Positions 16,649-24,997 are shown, counted from the first letter of the stretch. The stretch is 64,000 nt of DNA from Xanthobacter sp. YC-JY1 (GCF_021730305.1 NZ_CP032674.1:2217001-2281000), one strand, 5' to 3'. The notes: a model not told the origin generated them from the letters alone. Translations and numbers: made by a program.

Positions 16649-17584
16649 TCAGAAACTGCGCATGCGGTTGGTCTCGAACAAGGGCACCATCACCCCCAGT
16701 TCCGCGAGGCGGGCGCGGGCGTTGCCGGCGAAGGTGGCGAGCGCATCCTCCTCGGCCGCGCGCGGCGCGCCGCCGAGACCGGCCTCGGCCGTGATCGCAT
16801 CGGCTTCCGCTTCGGCCGCAGCGTGCTCGGGCGCGAGCCAGGGGCAGTGATAGCCCTTCAGCACCACGTCCCGCACATAGTCGGACAGCTCGGCGGCGAT
16901 GGTCTCGCGCTCCGCCTTCGTCCAGCCCTCCGCCTTGGCGGCGAGATAGAGCCAGCCGAAGGCGGCGTGGCGCTCCTTGTCGGCAATCACGAAGTCGAGC
17001 ATGGACTGCACGGCCGGATTGGTGGCGGCGGCGCGCCAGGCCTTCGCGAGTTCCAGCTCCAGCCCGTCCTCGAAGGCGGCGTGGGCGGCCACGTAGGCGT
17101 CGAGCAACTGGCCGGCATCCATCACCCGGCGGTGCAGGTGGCGGTTGAAGACGGCCTCATAGGCCTTGGCCGCCGGCCGGGCGAGGCGACCGCCGAAGGT
17201 CTCGGCGATCTTGTCGTAGCACTCGACGTGCCACGCCTCTTCGGTGTTGCGGGTGGTGAGGTAGAATTTCGGGTCGATCTCCCGGCCCACCTCCATGCAG
17301 AAACGCACGATGAGGGCCGGCGTCTCGGTGAGGCCGGTGGCCTCGGTCCACACCCGCCGGCTCCAGGTGCGGCGGGCGGCGGCGCGCACTTCCTCCGGAT
17401 AGGTCTCCGGCTTGAGCGCGCTCCAGTCCACGTCGCGATGCGGGTTCCAGCGGCCGGCCTTGCCCGTGTCATAGAGCGCGCGGATCTCCGGCAGCGTGAC
17501 GTTCATCTCGAGCGGAAACCGCCGCTCGACGAGAAGCCGCACCGGCGGCAGCGAGGGCTCGGCCCGCGTGGCGTGGAGCGGCAT
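16649..17584 (-). CDS. Ferritin-like diiron-fold protein, subunit B (altered metal site)
   Basis: A 311-residue protein from ATG 17584; the longer frame overlaps the upstream gene and is rejected. It is a paralogue of the protein at 17586: both share a W-S-R-R-x-W block, an ExxH helix (here E116/H119 in TEEAWHVECY), a carboxylate helix (E172 in AFEDGLELE) and an AFGW motif after the last His (H206 in ADKERHAAFGW). In the paralogue the last motif is DESRH, giving a standard ExxH; here the Glu position is Lys (K203). The site may therefore be incomplete or rewired through D202 or E204. Likely a partner subunit or a divergent enzyme. Soluble, no signal peptide. Confidence 0.8.
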   Translation of the reverse strand: MPLHATRAEPSLPPVRLLVERRFPLEMNVTLPEIRALYDTGKAGRWNPHRDVDWSALKPETYPEEVRAAARRTWSRRVWTEATGLTETPALIVRFCMEVGREIDPKFYLTTRNTEEAWHVECYDKIAETFGGRLARPAAKAYEAVFNRHLHRRVMDAGQLLDAYVAAHAAFEDGLELELAKAWRAAATNPAVQSMLDFVIADKERHAAFGWLYLAAKAEGWTKAERETIAAELSDYVRDVVLKGYHCPWLAPEHAAAEAEADAITAEAGLGGAPRAAEEDALATFAGNARARLAELGVMVPLFETNRMRSF

Positions 17585-17585
17585 G

Positions 17586-18539
17586 TCAGATGGTCCCGAG
17601 CTTGGGATGCGTGAACGGGGGCAGTTCGATGCCGAGCGCGCGCATCTGCTCGCGGATGCGCTGCACGGTCGCGATGAAGACCGGCTTTTCCTCGTCCTCC
17701 ACGGTGGCGCCAAGTCCCGCCTCGTAGGTGATGCGGTCGGCCTCCACCTCGGCGTTGGAGGCCGGGTTCTCCGGCGCCAGCCATGCGCTGTGGTAGCCGT
17801 TCAGCTCCACCTTCTCCATCATGGTGATGACGGCATCCTCGATCATCTTCTTCTGATCGGGGGTGAGCTGCTCGCAGATGGCTTCGAGGAAATACCAGCC
17901 GAAGGCGCAGTGCCGGCTTTCATCGCGCATGATGTAGCGCACGATCTGCTTGGCGACCGGATCATGGGTGACGTCGTTCAGGTGCTTGAAGACGTCGAAG
18001 GCGATCTCCTCCGCCGTGCAGACGAGGGCGGCGATGATGCCCTCCAGCGGCACGTCGGCATTGAGGGCGGCGCGGCGCACGCCGTGGGTGGAGACGGAGC
18101 CCTCGAAGAGCTGCTGCACCGGCTTCTCGATATAGCCGCCGAGCTTCTCCGCCATGGCGTGGCAGACCTCGGCGTGGCGCGCTTCTTCCTGGGAGCGGAT
18201 GGTGAAGAAGAGCTGCATGTCGGAGGGGCGGTTCTCCACGCCGAAGCGCACCTGAAGCGCCGGGCTTTCGGAGATGGCGCCATACTCGCTCCACGCCCGG
18301 CGGCTCCAGTAGAGCCGCGCCGCGTAGCGCTGCTCGTCGGTGTATTTCGCGGGGTCGAGCTGGTCCCAGTCCACGTCGGTCTTGGGGTCCCACTGGTTCC
18401 GCGTCGCCGCGTGGAACAGCTCGCGGATGCGCGGCAGATCGGAATTGAAGGTCAGCGGAAACCGGTCCTCGGGGGCATCCAGCAGCGTCTGGACCATCTC
18501 GAACGCCTGCTCGGCGGACATGTCACGCGAAAGGGCCAT
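17586..18539 (-). CDS. Ferritin-like diiron oxygenase/oxidase, subunit A
   Basis: A 317-residue soluble protein from ATG 18539. By comparison with R2-type and AurF-like diiron proteins the candidate ligands are E85 or E91 (WSEYGAISESPA), E119 and H122 (QEEARHAEVCH), E177/E178 (TAEEIAFDVF), and E207 with H210 (RDESRHCAFGW): a complete carboxylate-bridged set in a four-helix bundle. Such proteins activate O2 for hydroxylation, N-oxygenation or radical chemistry. It ends 1 nt before the paralogue starts, 28 nt after the binding-protein gene. No dedicated reductase is in the operon. I cannot place it in a named enzyme family; oxygenase function is inferred from the motifs. Confidence 0.82.
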   Translation of the reverse strand: MALSRDMSAEQAFEMVQTLLDAPEDRFPLTFNSDLPRIRELFHAATRNQWDPKTDVDWDQLDPAKYTDEQRYAARLYWSRRAWSEYGAISESPALQVRFGVENRPSDMQLFFTIRSQEEARHAEVCHAMAEKLGGYIEKPVQQLFEGSVSTHGVRRAALNADVPLEGIIAALVCTAEEIAFDVFKHLNDVTHDPVAKQIVRYIMRDESRHCAFGWYFLEAICEQLTPDQKKMIEDAVITMMEKVELNGYHSAWLAPENPASNAEVEADRITYEAGLGATVEDEEKPVFIATVQRIREQMRALGIELPPFTHPKLGTI

Positions 18540-18567
18540 GGGTGTTTCCTCCCGTTGGTGTTTCCCG

Positions 18568-19758
18568 TCAGGCGTAGTCGGCGAGGTTGAAGCGGCCATC
18601 GCGCCAGTTGACCAGCACGATGTCCTGCTTCGAGAGGCCGGAATGGCGCTCGGGCGAGAAGGTGAAGACGCCGGAGATGCCGGGGAAATCCTTGATCTGC
18701 TCCATGCCCTGGCTGAGCTTGGAGACGTCGCCGCCCACCTTCTTCAGCGCCTCGCGGGCGAGCAGCGCGCCGTCGTAGGATTCCGCCGCGTAGATGCTGG
18801 CGGGACGCTTGAAGCGGGCCTCATAGGCCTTCATCATCTTGAGGATGCCGGCCTTGAGCGGGTCGCTGTCCGGCAACTGGTCGCCCACGGGCAGCTTCAG
18901 GCTGGCGAGGAGCAGGGTGTTGGCGGCGTCGCCGGCGAGCTTCATGTAGTCCGCCGAGACGAACCCGTAGCTGTGGATCAGCGTCTTCTTGTCGAGGCCC
19001 AGCTGCTGCGCCTGCTTGAGGAAGACGACGCCGGCGGGGGTCACCGTCCAGCAGATGATGGCCTCGGCCCCGGCATCGCGGATGCGGGTCAGCTGGGGCA
19101 TCATGTCGGTGTCGGAGGGGGCGAAGGATTCATACATCACGTCGAGGCCGCGCTTCGGCCCGACGATCTTCATCTGCCCCACCGCGCCCTGGCCGAAGCC
19201 GGACGTGTCGGCGATGAGCGCCACCTTCTTGATCTTCTTCTTGTCGAGATAATCGGCGATGCGCTCCAGCACGTCGCCGTCGTCCACCGTGCTCTTGAAC
19301 ACATACTGGCGTTCGGCCACCGGCGTGACGATAGCGAGGGCGCCCTCGGACGAGATGAAGGGCACCTTGGCGGCGTTGGTGATGGGCGCCATGGCGAGCG
19401 CGATGCCGCTCATGTTGCCGCCGCTCAGGATCACTTCCACCTTGTCCTGGCTGATGAGCCGGCGGGTGGCGGTGATGCCCTTCTGGGTCTGGCTCTCGGC
19501 GTCGTAATAGGTCCACTCGATCTTGCGGCCGCCCATGCCGCCCGCCGCGTTGAACTCGTCCACCGCGAGTTCGAGGCCCGCTTTCATGTCCTCGCCGAGG
19601 AAGGCCGCCGGCCCGGTCACGGAGAGGATGGAGCCGACGCGCAGCGGCTCGGCGGCGCGCGCGGCGCTGCTCCACAGGCCGGCCACGGTCCCGGTGCCGG
19701 TGGCCGCAAGGGCGGCGGCGGGCACCATCTTCAGGAAGCTGCGTCGTCCGAACTGCAC
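18568..19758 (-). CDS. HAAT-type substrate-binding protein with Tat signal
   Basis: The best start is GTG 19758, 6 nt after GGAGG, giving 396 residues that begin with MQFGRRSFLK; an ATG at 19800 is possible but lacks a ribosome-binding site. The RRSFLK motif followed by a hydrophobic core and SAARA-AEP is a twin-arginine signal peptide, so the protein is probably exported folded. The mature part is a Peripla_BP_6 domain (LRVGSILSVTGPAAFLGEDM, GLELAVDEFNAAGGMGGRKI). It is the likely receptor for LivHMGF in the same gene set. Ligand unknown. Confidence 0.9.
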   Translation of the reverse strand: MQFGRRSFLKMVPAAALAATGTGTVAGLWSSAARAAEPLRVGSILSVTGPAAFLGEDMKAGLELAVDEFNAAGGMGGRKIEWTYYDAESQTQKGITATRRLISQDKVEVILSGGNMSGIALAMAPITNAAKVPFISSEGALAIVTPVAERQYVFKSTVDDGDVLERIADYLDKKKIKKVALIADTSGFGQGAVGQMKIVGPKRGLDVMYESFAPSDTDMMPQLTRIRDAGAEAIICWTVTPAGVVFLKQAQQLGLDKKTLIHSYGFVSADYMKLAGDAANTLLLASLKLPVGDQLPDSDPLKAGILKMMKAYEARFKRPASIYAAESYDGALLAREALKKVGGDVSKLSQGMEQIKDFPGISGVFTFSPERHSGLSKQDIVLVNWRDGRFNLADYA

Positions 19759-19849
19759 TTCTGGCCTCCTCTGGAAGGGCGCTTCGGGCGCCTCGTTCAT
19801 CGTGCCCCGGACGGAATGCCCGGAGCGGAAACGGCTGCGGGCGCGGCGG

Positions 19850-20671
19850 TCAGTCGTCGTGGACGCCGCTGCGGTCGATCTCGGCGGCGGGACCGCCGTC
19901 GCGGGAGAGGGGAACACTCAGCGAATAGCGCACGAGATCGGCGCGGTGCACCGTGTGGCCGGACAGAGCGAGCCGGCCCGTGGCGTCGCGGTAGCTCAGG
20001 GCGCGGATCAGCACCGGCGCGCCCTTGGAGAGGTGCAGATACTCCACCTCCTCCGGCCCGGCGACGCCGGCCTCGATGGTGAAGTCGCCGGTCTTCAGGT
20101 CCACGGCCTGCCACAGGCGGTGGAGGGGCGAGCCATGCACCGCCTCTTCCGTCCAGTCGGCGGTGAGGTCGGCCGGCAGATAGCGATAGTCGATGGCGAG
20201 CGGCACGCGCGCCGCCGCACGCAGGCGCTTTATGAAGAGGACCTTCGCGCCGATTTCGGTCTCGAGGCTCGACGCGATGGTCTCGTCGGCTGCGATGCGC
20301 TCGAAGGCGAGCACGGTCGCCTGCATGGGCATGCCGGTGGCGGCCCACTGGTTCAGGAAATCCATGCCCGGATTGAAGCGCTCCTCCAGCTTGCGTACGG
20401 CGACGAACGTGCCGAGGCCACGGCTGCGGGTGAGCAGGCCCTCCTGCACCAGCTCCGCCACCGCTTGCCGCGCAGTGTCTCGGCTGACCGAGAACATGGC
20501 GCAGAGCTGCTCATCCGAAAAGAAGCGCCGGTCGCCCTGGTCCCACTTGAGGATCAGGCCGATGAGCCGCTGCTTGATCTGGGCGTAGAGCGGCAAAGGG
20601 GAGGCGCGATCGAGGGGCGGGAAAGGCCCCTCGGCATCCAGTGCGGCAACGCTTGTCAACGTCTCGGACAT
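19850..20671 (-). CDS. GntR/HutC-family transcriptional regulator (UTRA domain)
   Basis: A 273-residue regulator. Residues ~25-95 are a GntR winged helix (PLYAQIKQRLIGLIL, DEQLCAMFSVSRDTARQAVA, LLTRSRGLGTFVA). Residues ~110-255 are a UTRA ligand-binding domain of the HutC type (RAAARVPLAIDYRYLP, LIRALSYRDATGRLALSGH). It is the first gene of the diiron/Liv set, 91 nt before the binding-protein gene, and a perfect 8+8 palindrome lies 71-92 nt upstream of its start. The likely behaviour is autoregulated repression relieved by the imported compound or an early metabolite. Confidence 0.92.
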   Translation of the reverse strand: MSETLTSVAALDAEGPFPPLDRASPLPLYAQIKQRLIGLILKWDQGDRRFFSDEQLCAMFSVSRDTARQAVAELVQEGLLTRSRGLGTFVAVRKLEERFNPGMDFLNQWAATGMPMQATVLAFERIAADETIASSLETEIGAKVLFIKRLRAAARVPLAIDYRYLPADLTADWTEEAVHGSPLHRLWQAVDLKTGDFTIEAGVAGPEEVEYLHLSKGAPVLIRALSYRDATGRLALSGHTVHRADLVRYSLSVPLSRDGGPAAEIDRSGVHDD

Positions 20672-20741
20672 GATGCGTGACCCTGGCGCAATCGCGCTCG
20701 CTGGGACCCGACCGAAGCGTGCTTCAAGCCGGCTTTATATG

Positions 20742-20763
20742 AATGTATGATCAAGCATACATT
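20742..20763. promoter_or_regulatory. Candidate GntR operator
   Basis: AATGTATG (20742-20749) and CATACATT (20756-20763) are perfect inverted arms with a 6-nt spacer (ATCAAG), lying in an AT-rich patch unlike the GC-rich surroundings. It sits upstream of the GntR gene start (20671). GT-N-TAC-type palindromes of this size are typical for GntR/HutC regulators, so this is probably the operator of the divergently facing or downstream operon. Confidence 0.6.
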
Positions 20764-20847
20764 TCACGCAACAGCTTTCTTCGCAGTTCTTAATTGGGGG
20801 CGCATCTGCACAGAAGCAGGAGGGATATCAGCGGCCCCAAAAGCACG

Positions 20848-20883
20848 CGGGCCTGCGCCGGAGTAACTCCGAACGCAGGCCCG
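20848..20883 (-). terminator. Rho-independent terminator-like hairpin
   Basis: CGGGCCTGCG (20848-20857) pairs with CGCAGGCCCG (20874-20883), and the interior forms a second 5-bp stem (CGGAG/CTCCG) around TAA. On the minus strand it lies 80 nt after the stop of the AA_synth gene and is followed by GTGCTTTTGG. It separates that operon from the GntR promoter region. Confidence 0.65.
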
Positions 20884-20963
20884 GCTGGGGCGGAGGCGCT
20901 GGCGAAGCCCGGAAGCGAGGCGAACGGCCTCGCGGTCTCCGACGCCGCAGGTGTGGCCGCGGG

Positions 20964-21512
20964 CTACTTGCCGATGCGGTGGAGCGGGCGCCCACCCACA
21001 CCGAGGCACAGGGCGATGAGGATTTCGTCCGGCCGCGGCGCGTCAGGGATGGCGATCTCCGTCGAATCCATGTCGTCGAAGCTCCAGATGTTGTTCTTGT
21101 TGGTGAGCGGCATGAGGAGCGGCGCCCCCGGTCCGCCCATCTTCTTGGTGCCGGGGATGATGTCCTTGCCGGTGCCGACCGCAGCCCGGACCGGTGCGCC
21201 GAACCGCGGATGCAGCAGGGCGGCCGAGTGTTCCAGCTCCCCGTTGACCCCGACCACGGCCCCCTTGCCGTAGCTCACCACCTCATCCGGCGCGATCCCC
21301 AGCGCCGCGACGCCACGGGTCGCCAGCAGGCCGCCCACTTCCGCGCCGAGGTCGTAGAGCGGGGTTAGGTCCTCCACATACTTGCCCGCGTAGGGATTGG
21401 CGATGACGGCGGCCACCGTAACCTTGCGGCTGGGCGGGGAAACCTCGCGGCCCATTTCCTCATGGGTCTCTTCCACCTGCACCACGAGCTTGCGCACCTT
21501 CAGCAATGACAT
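20964..21512 (-). CDS. AA_synth (DUF1185)-family protein
   Basis: A 182-residue protein matching what I know of the 'amino acid synthesis' family (DUF1185): KVTVAAVIANPYAGKYVEDL, GAEVGGLLATRGVAALG, VSYGKGAVVGVNGELEHSAA and GAPLLMPLTNKNNIWSFDD. Members are small cytoplasmic proteins often found in catabolic operons with HAAT binding proteins; no enzyme activity is firmly established to my knowledge. It is the last of three minus-strand genes (dehydrogenase, binding protein, this one) divergent from a LysR gene. Confidence 0.85.
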   Translation of the reverse strand: MSLLKVRKLVVQVEETHEEMGREVSPPSRKVTVAAVIANPYAGKYVEDLTPLYDLGAEVGGLLATRGVAALGIAPDEVVSYGKGAVVGVNGELEHSAALLHPRFGAPVRAAVGTGKDIIPGTKKMGGPGAPLLMPLTNKNNIWSFDDMDSTEIAIPDAPRPDEILIALCLGVGGRPLHRIGK

Positions 21513-21551
21513 GACATTTCCTTCGGACTTGGATGACGGGCGAAACCTCGG

Positions 21552-22760
21552 TCAGCTCTTCAGCAGGGCGCATTCGCTCTGGGAGAGCGGGCGGAAGGCC
21601 TCCTCGGCGGGAATGGTGGCGCGCAGCTTGTAGTAGTCCCACGGCGCCTTGGATTCGGCGGGCTTCTTCACCTCGAACAGGTACATGTCGTGGATCTTGC
21701 GCCCGTCCGCACGGATGCGGCCCTCGCCGAACAGGGGGTCCTTGATGGGCTTGGCCTTCATGGCGTCCACCACCTTGCGGCCATCCTTGGCATCGCCCAG
21801 CTCCGCCACCGTCTTCAGATAGTTGAGGGTCGCGGAGTAGACGCCGGCCTGCACCATGGTCGGCTTGGCGCCGCGCATCTTCTCTGCGAAACGCTGGGAG
21901 AAGGTGCGGGTCTTGTCGTTCATGTCCCAGTAGAAGGGCGAGGTCAGGATCAGCCCCTGTGCGACAGGCAGGCCCATGGAGTGAACATCGGAAATGTAGA
22001 TGAGCAATCCTGCGAGGTTCTGTCCGCCGGCCACGATGCCGAATTCAGCCGCCTGCTTGATGGAGTTAGTGGTGTCCGCCCCGGAATTGGCGAGGCCGAC
22101 GATCTTTGCTTTCGAGCCCTGCGCCTGCACAAGGAAGGAAGAGAAGTCGGACGTGCCCAGCGGAACGCGCACGCGGCCCACCACCTTGCCGCCGTTCTTC
22201 TCCACCACGTCTGCCGTATCGCGCTCCAGCGCCTGGCCGAAGGCATAGTCGGCGGTGAGGAAGAACCAGGTGTCGCCGCCCGTCTTCACGATGGCCTGTC
22301 CGGTGCCGTGGGCGAAGGCCCAGGTGTCGGAGGTCCAGTGCACGGTATTGGGCGAGCAGGCCTTGCCGGTGAGATCCGAGGTGGCGGGGCCGGAGGCCAG
22401 CATCACCTTGTTCTTGTCCCGCGTGATCTGGTTGACGGCGAGGGCGGCCGCCGAATTCGTCACGTCGGTGATCATGTCGACGCCGTCCACGTCGAACCAG
22501 CCGCGGGCGACGTTGGCGGCAATGTCGGCCTTGTTCTGGTGGTCGGCGGAGACCACGTCGATGGTCCAGCCCTTCTGCTTCAGGCCGGAATCCTCGATGG
22601 CGAGCTGCGCGGCGACGACGGAACCGACACCGCCCATGTCGGCATAGGCGCCGGACTGGTCGTTCAGGACGCCGATCTTCACCGTCTTCGGGGCCTGCGC
22701 GCTCGCCGCGGTCGTTGCGGCAAGAAGAATGGCAAGTCCCATAAGGATGCGTGATTTCAT
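21552..22760 (-). CDS. HAAT-type substrate-binding protein
   Basis: A 402-residue periplasmic receptor with a Sec signal peptide (ILMGLAILLAATTAASA-QAP) and a Peripla_BP_6 domain (VKIGVLNDQSGAYADMGG, WFFLTADYAFGQALERD, FEVKKPAESKAPWDYYKL near the end). The gene lies between the dehydrogenase and AA_synth genes (78 and 39 nt gaps). No permease or ATPase is in this operon, so it probably docks on LivHMGF at 13.1-16.5 kb or on another importer. The C-terminal CALLKS tail is typical of this subgroup. Ligand unknown. Confidence 0.9.
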   Translation of the reverse strand: MKSRILMGLAILLAATTAASAQAPKTVKIGVLNDQSGAYADMGGVGSVVAAQLAIEDSGLKQKGWTIDVVSADHQNKADIAANVARGWFDVDGVDMITDVTNSAAALAVNQITRDKNKVMLASGPATSDLTGKACSPNTVHWTSDTWAFAHGTGQAIVKTGGDTWFFLTADYAFGQALERDTADVVEKNGGKVVGRVRVPLGTSDFSSFLVQAQGSKAKIVGLANSGADTTNSIKQAAEFGIVAGGQNLAGLLIYISDVHSMGLPVAQGLILTSPFYWDMNDKTRTFSQRFAEKMRGAKPTMVQAGVYSATLNYLKTVAELGDAKDGRKVVDAMKAKPIKDPLFGEGRIRADGRKIHDMYLFEVKKPAESKAPWDYYKLRATIPAEEAFRPLSQSECALLKS

Positions 22761-22838
22761 CTTGTTTCCTCCCTTGTTTTTGTTCGTTCTGCTTGCGGAT
22801 TCCCCGTTATGTCCCAGAGCTTCGTTTGGCGCCGAAGG

Positions 22839-23717
22839 TCAGAGGGTCTTCAGGTAGGAGATGACCGCGGAATAGTCCCGACCGCGCCCGCCATTGGCCG
22901 CGTAGCGCCCGAAGATGTCCTCCGCCGCCGCGCCGAGGGGGGTGCGGGAGCCGCTGGCGTCGGCGGCTTCCTGCGAGAGGCGCAGGTCCTTCGCCATCAG
23001 CTCGGTGGCGAACCCCGGCGTGTAGCCGCGATTGGCCGAGGCGGTGGGCACCGGGCCCGGCACCGGGCAATGGGTGGTGAGCGCATAACACTGGCCCGAA
23101 GAGGTGGAGGCCACCTCGAACAGGGCCTGATGGGAGAGGCCGAGGGATTCGGCGAGGTTGAACGCCTCGCTGACGGCGATCATCGAGACGCCGAGGATCA
23201 TGTTGTTGCAGATCTTGGCGACCTCGCCATTCCCAGGCCCGCCGCAATGCACGATGCGCCGCCCCATGGCCGCAAGCAGCGGCTGGCCGACGGCGAAGGC
23301 CTCATCCGTGCCGCCGGCCATGAAGGTCAGCGTGCCGGCGGTCGCGCCCTCGGTGCCGCCGGAGACCGGCGCGTCGAGGGAGAGCAGCCCCGCAGCCGCG
23401 GCCAGATCATGGGCCGCGCGGGAACTGGTGACGTCGATGGTGGAGGAATCGATCATCAGCGCGCCCGGCGCCATCTGGGGCACGGCCCGCGCCCACACCT
23501 CGCGCACAGCCGCCCCGCTCGGCAGCATGGTGATGACCACGTCCGCGCCGGCGAACAGGCCGTCCTCCGACGCGGCGACCTTCAGCCCCGCCTCGGCGGC
23601 TGCCGTGCGCGCCTCGGCCGACAGGTCGAAGCCGGTGACCGAATGATTGGCCTTCTGGAGGTTGGCCGCCATGGGGCGGCCCATGTTGCCGAGGCCGATG
23701 AAGACGATATGTGCCAC
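22839..23717 (-). CDS. 3-hydroxyisobutyrate dehydrogenase-family oxidoreductase
   Basis: A 292-residue beta-hydroxyacid dehydrogenase. The start is GTG 23717 after AAGGGGA, because the NAD(P)-binding strand begins immediately (AHIVFIGLGNMGRPMAANL); the upstream in-frame ATG adds 28 non-homologous residues. Other landmarks are the substrate loop DAPVSGGTEGATAGTL and the catalytic K168 in GNGEVAKICNNM. It oxidises a 3-hydroxy acid such as 3-hydroxyisobutyrate, tartronate semialdehyde or a related compound; the specificity is not readable. First gene of the operon repressed or activated by the divergent LysR protein. Confidence 0.9.
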   Translation of the reverse strand: MAHIVFIGLGNMGRPMAANLQKANHSVTGFDLSAEARTAAAEAGLKVAASEDGLFAGADVVITMLPSGAAVREVWARAVPQMAPGALMIDSSTIDVTSSRAAHDLAAAAGLLSLDAPVSGGTEGATAGTLTFMAGGTDEAFAVGQPLLAAMGRRIVHCGGPGNGEVAKICNNMILGVSMIAVSEAFNLAESLGLSHQALFEVASTSSGQCYALTTHCPVPGPVPTASANRGYTPGFATELMAKDLRLSQEAADASGSRTPLGAAAEDIFGRYAANGGRGRDYSAVISYLKTL

Positions 23718-23860
23718 GCCGAAAATCCCCTTCTCACGCGACCGACGCCTCTGAAGAGCCGCGCGCGAATGTGCCGCAACGAGGATTAGCTGTTCCTCCA
23801 CGGACAGGCGCTGCTTATGTTTCCGCCATAGTTGTGCAGAAATGGGCAGCGGGGCGCGGC

Positions 23861-24766
23861 ATGAACTGGGACTATCTGCGGGCGCTCATCGCGGTGGCGC
23901 GGGGTGGCACGCTGTCGGCAGCGGCGAAGATGCTGGGCGTGAAGCATTCCACGGTGAGCCGTCATCTGGCGGGCCTGGAGGCGGAGATCCGCACCCGCCT
24001 CGTGGTGCGCGCGCCGGGCGGGCTGACGCTCACCGACGCAGGCCTGCGCCTGCTGGAGGCCGCGGAGGCCATGGAGCTTCAGGCCCAGACCGCGCAGGAC
24101 GAGATATCGGGGCGCGACGTGTCCATCTCCGGAACGGTGCGCATCGGCGCGCCGGATGCCTTCGGCGCCTATTTCCTGTCGCCGCGCCTCACCCGCCTCC
24201 TGGACCAGAACCCGGCGCTGAAGGTGCAACTCGTGGCCACGCCACGCTCCTTCAACCTCACCAAGCGCGAGGCCGATATCGCCATCGCCCTGACCATGCC
24301 GGAGCGCGGCCGTCTCGTGACCCGCAAGATGGCGACCTATGGGCTCGGCGTGTTCGCCAGCGCCGCCTATCTCGCGGACAAGCCCGCGATCCGCAGCGTG
24401 GACGACCTGCGCCGCCATCGCTTCATCAGCTATATCGACGACCTCATCTTCACCCGCGAGCTGGACTATCTTGGAGAGGTCGCCACCGGCATCGATGCCG
24501 CCTTCCAGAGCTCGAACCTCTTTGCCCAGATGCATGCGGCGCGGGCGGGGCTGGGCGTGTGCATCCTGCCCTACTTCCTCGCGTCCGGCTGTCCGGACCT
24601 GAAGCTGGTGCTGCCCGATGCGGTGCGCCTCGTGCGGTCATGGTGGATCATCGTCCACGAGGAGCAGAAGAACATCGCGCGGGTACGCATCACCGCGGAT
24701 TTCATCACGCAGGAACTCGCCAACGAAGCCGCCCTGCTGATGCAGCCGGCCGCGCATAACCTGTGA
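23861..24766 (+). CDS. LysR-family transcriptional regulator
   Basis: A 301-residue regulator starting MNWDYLRALIAVARGGTL at ATG 23861; in-frame codons further upstream run through the intergenic region and are rejected. Residues 1-62 are the LysR helix-turn-helix (LSAAAKMLGVKHSTVSRHLAGLEAEI). The rest is a periplasmic-binding-fold effector domain (VRIGAPDAFGAYFLSPRL, MHAARAGLGVCILPYFLA). The 143-nt divergent region shared with the dehydrogenase gene should hold its operator. Expected to sense the substrate of the 20.9-23.7 kb operon. Confidence 0.92.
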   Translation: MNWDYLRALIAVARGGTLSAAAKMLGVKHSTVSRHLAGLEAEIRTRLVVRAPGGLTLTDAGLRLLEAAEAMELQAQTAQDEISGRDVSISGTVRIGAPDAFGAYFLSPRLTRLLDQNPALKVQLVATPRSFNLTKREADIAIALTMPERGRLVTRKMATYGLGVFASAAYLADKPAIRSVDDLRRHRFISYIDDLIFTRELDYLGEVATGIDAAFQSSNLFAQMHAARAGLGVCILPYFLASGCPDLKLVLPDAVRLVRSWWIIVHEEQKNIARVRITADFITQELANEAALLMQPAAHNL

Positions 24767-24997
24767 GGCGGCCTGCGCCGCGCCGGTCCGTCGCTGTCAG
24801 GTCCAGAAGGCCTTGATCGTCGGCGCCTCGGTTGCAGCGCACGCGTATCCCGTACGCAGGGCCGGGGTGATCTGCTTCGGGTCGAGCAGGTTCTCCGCTC
24901 TCGCATTCCCCCGTTTCCGCACGGCTGCCTCAACCGTCCAATGGCGAGGGAGCGGGGATGAGGCTAAAGAACCTCAAGCTGGCGAGGAGAACGATTC

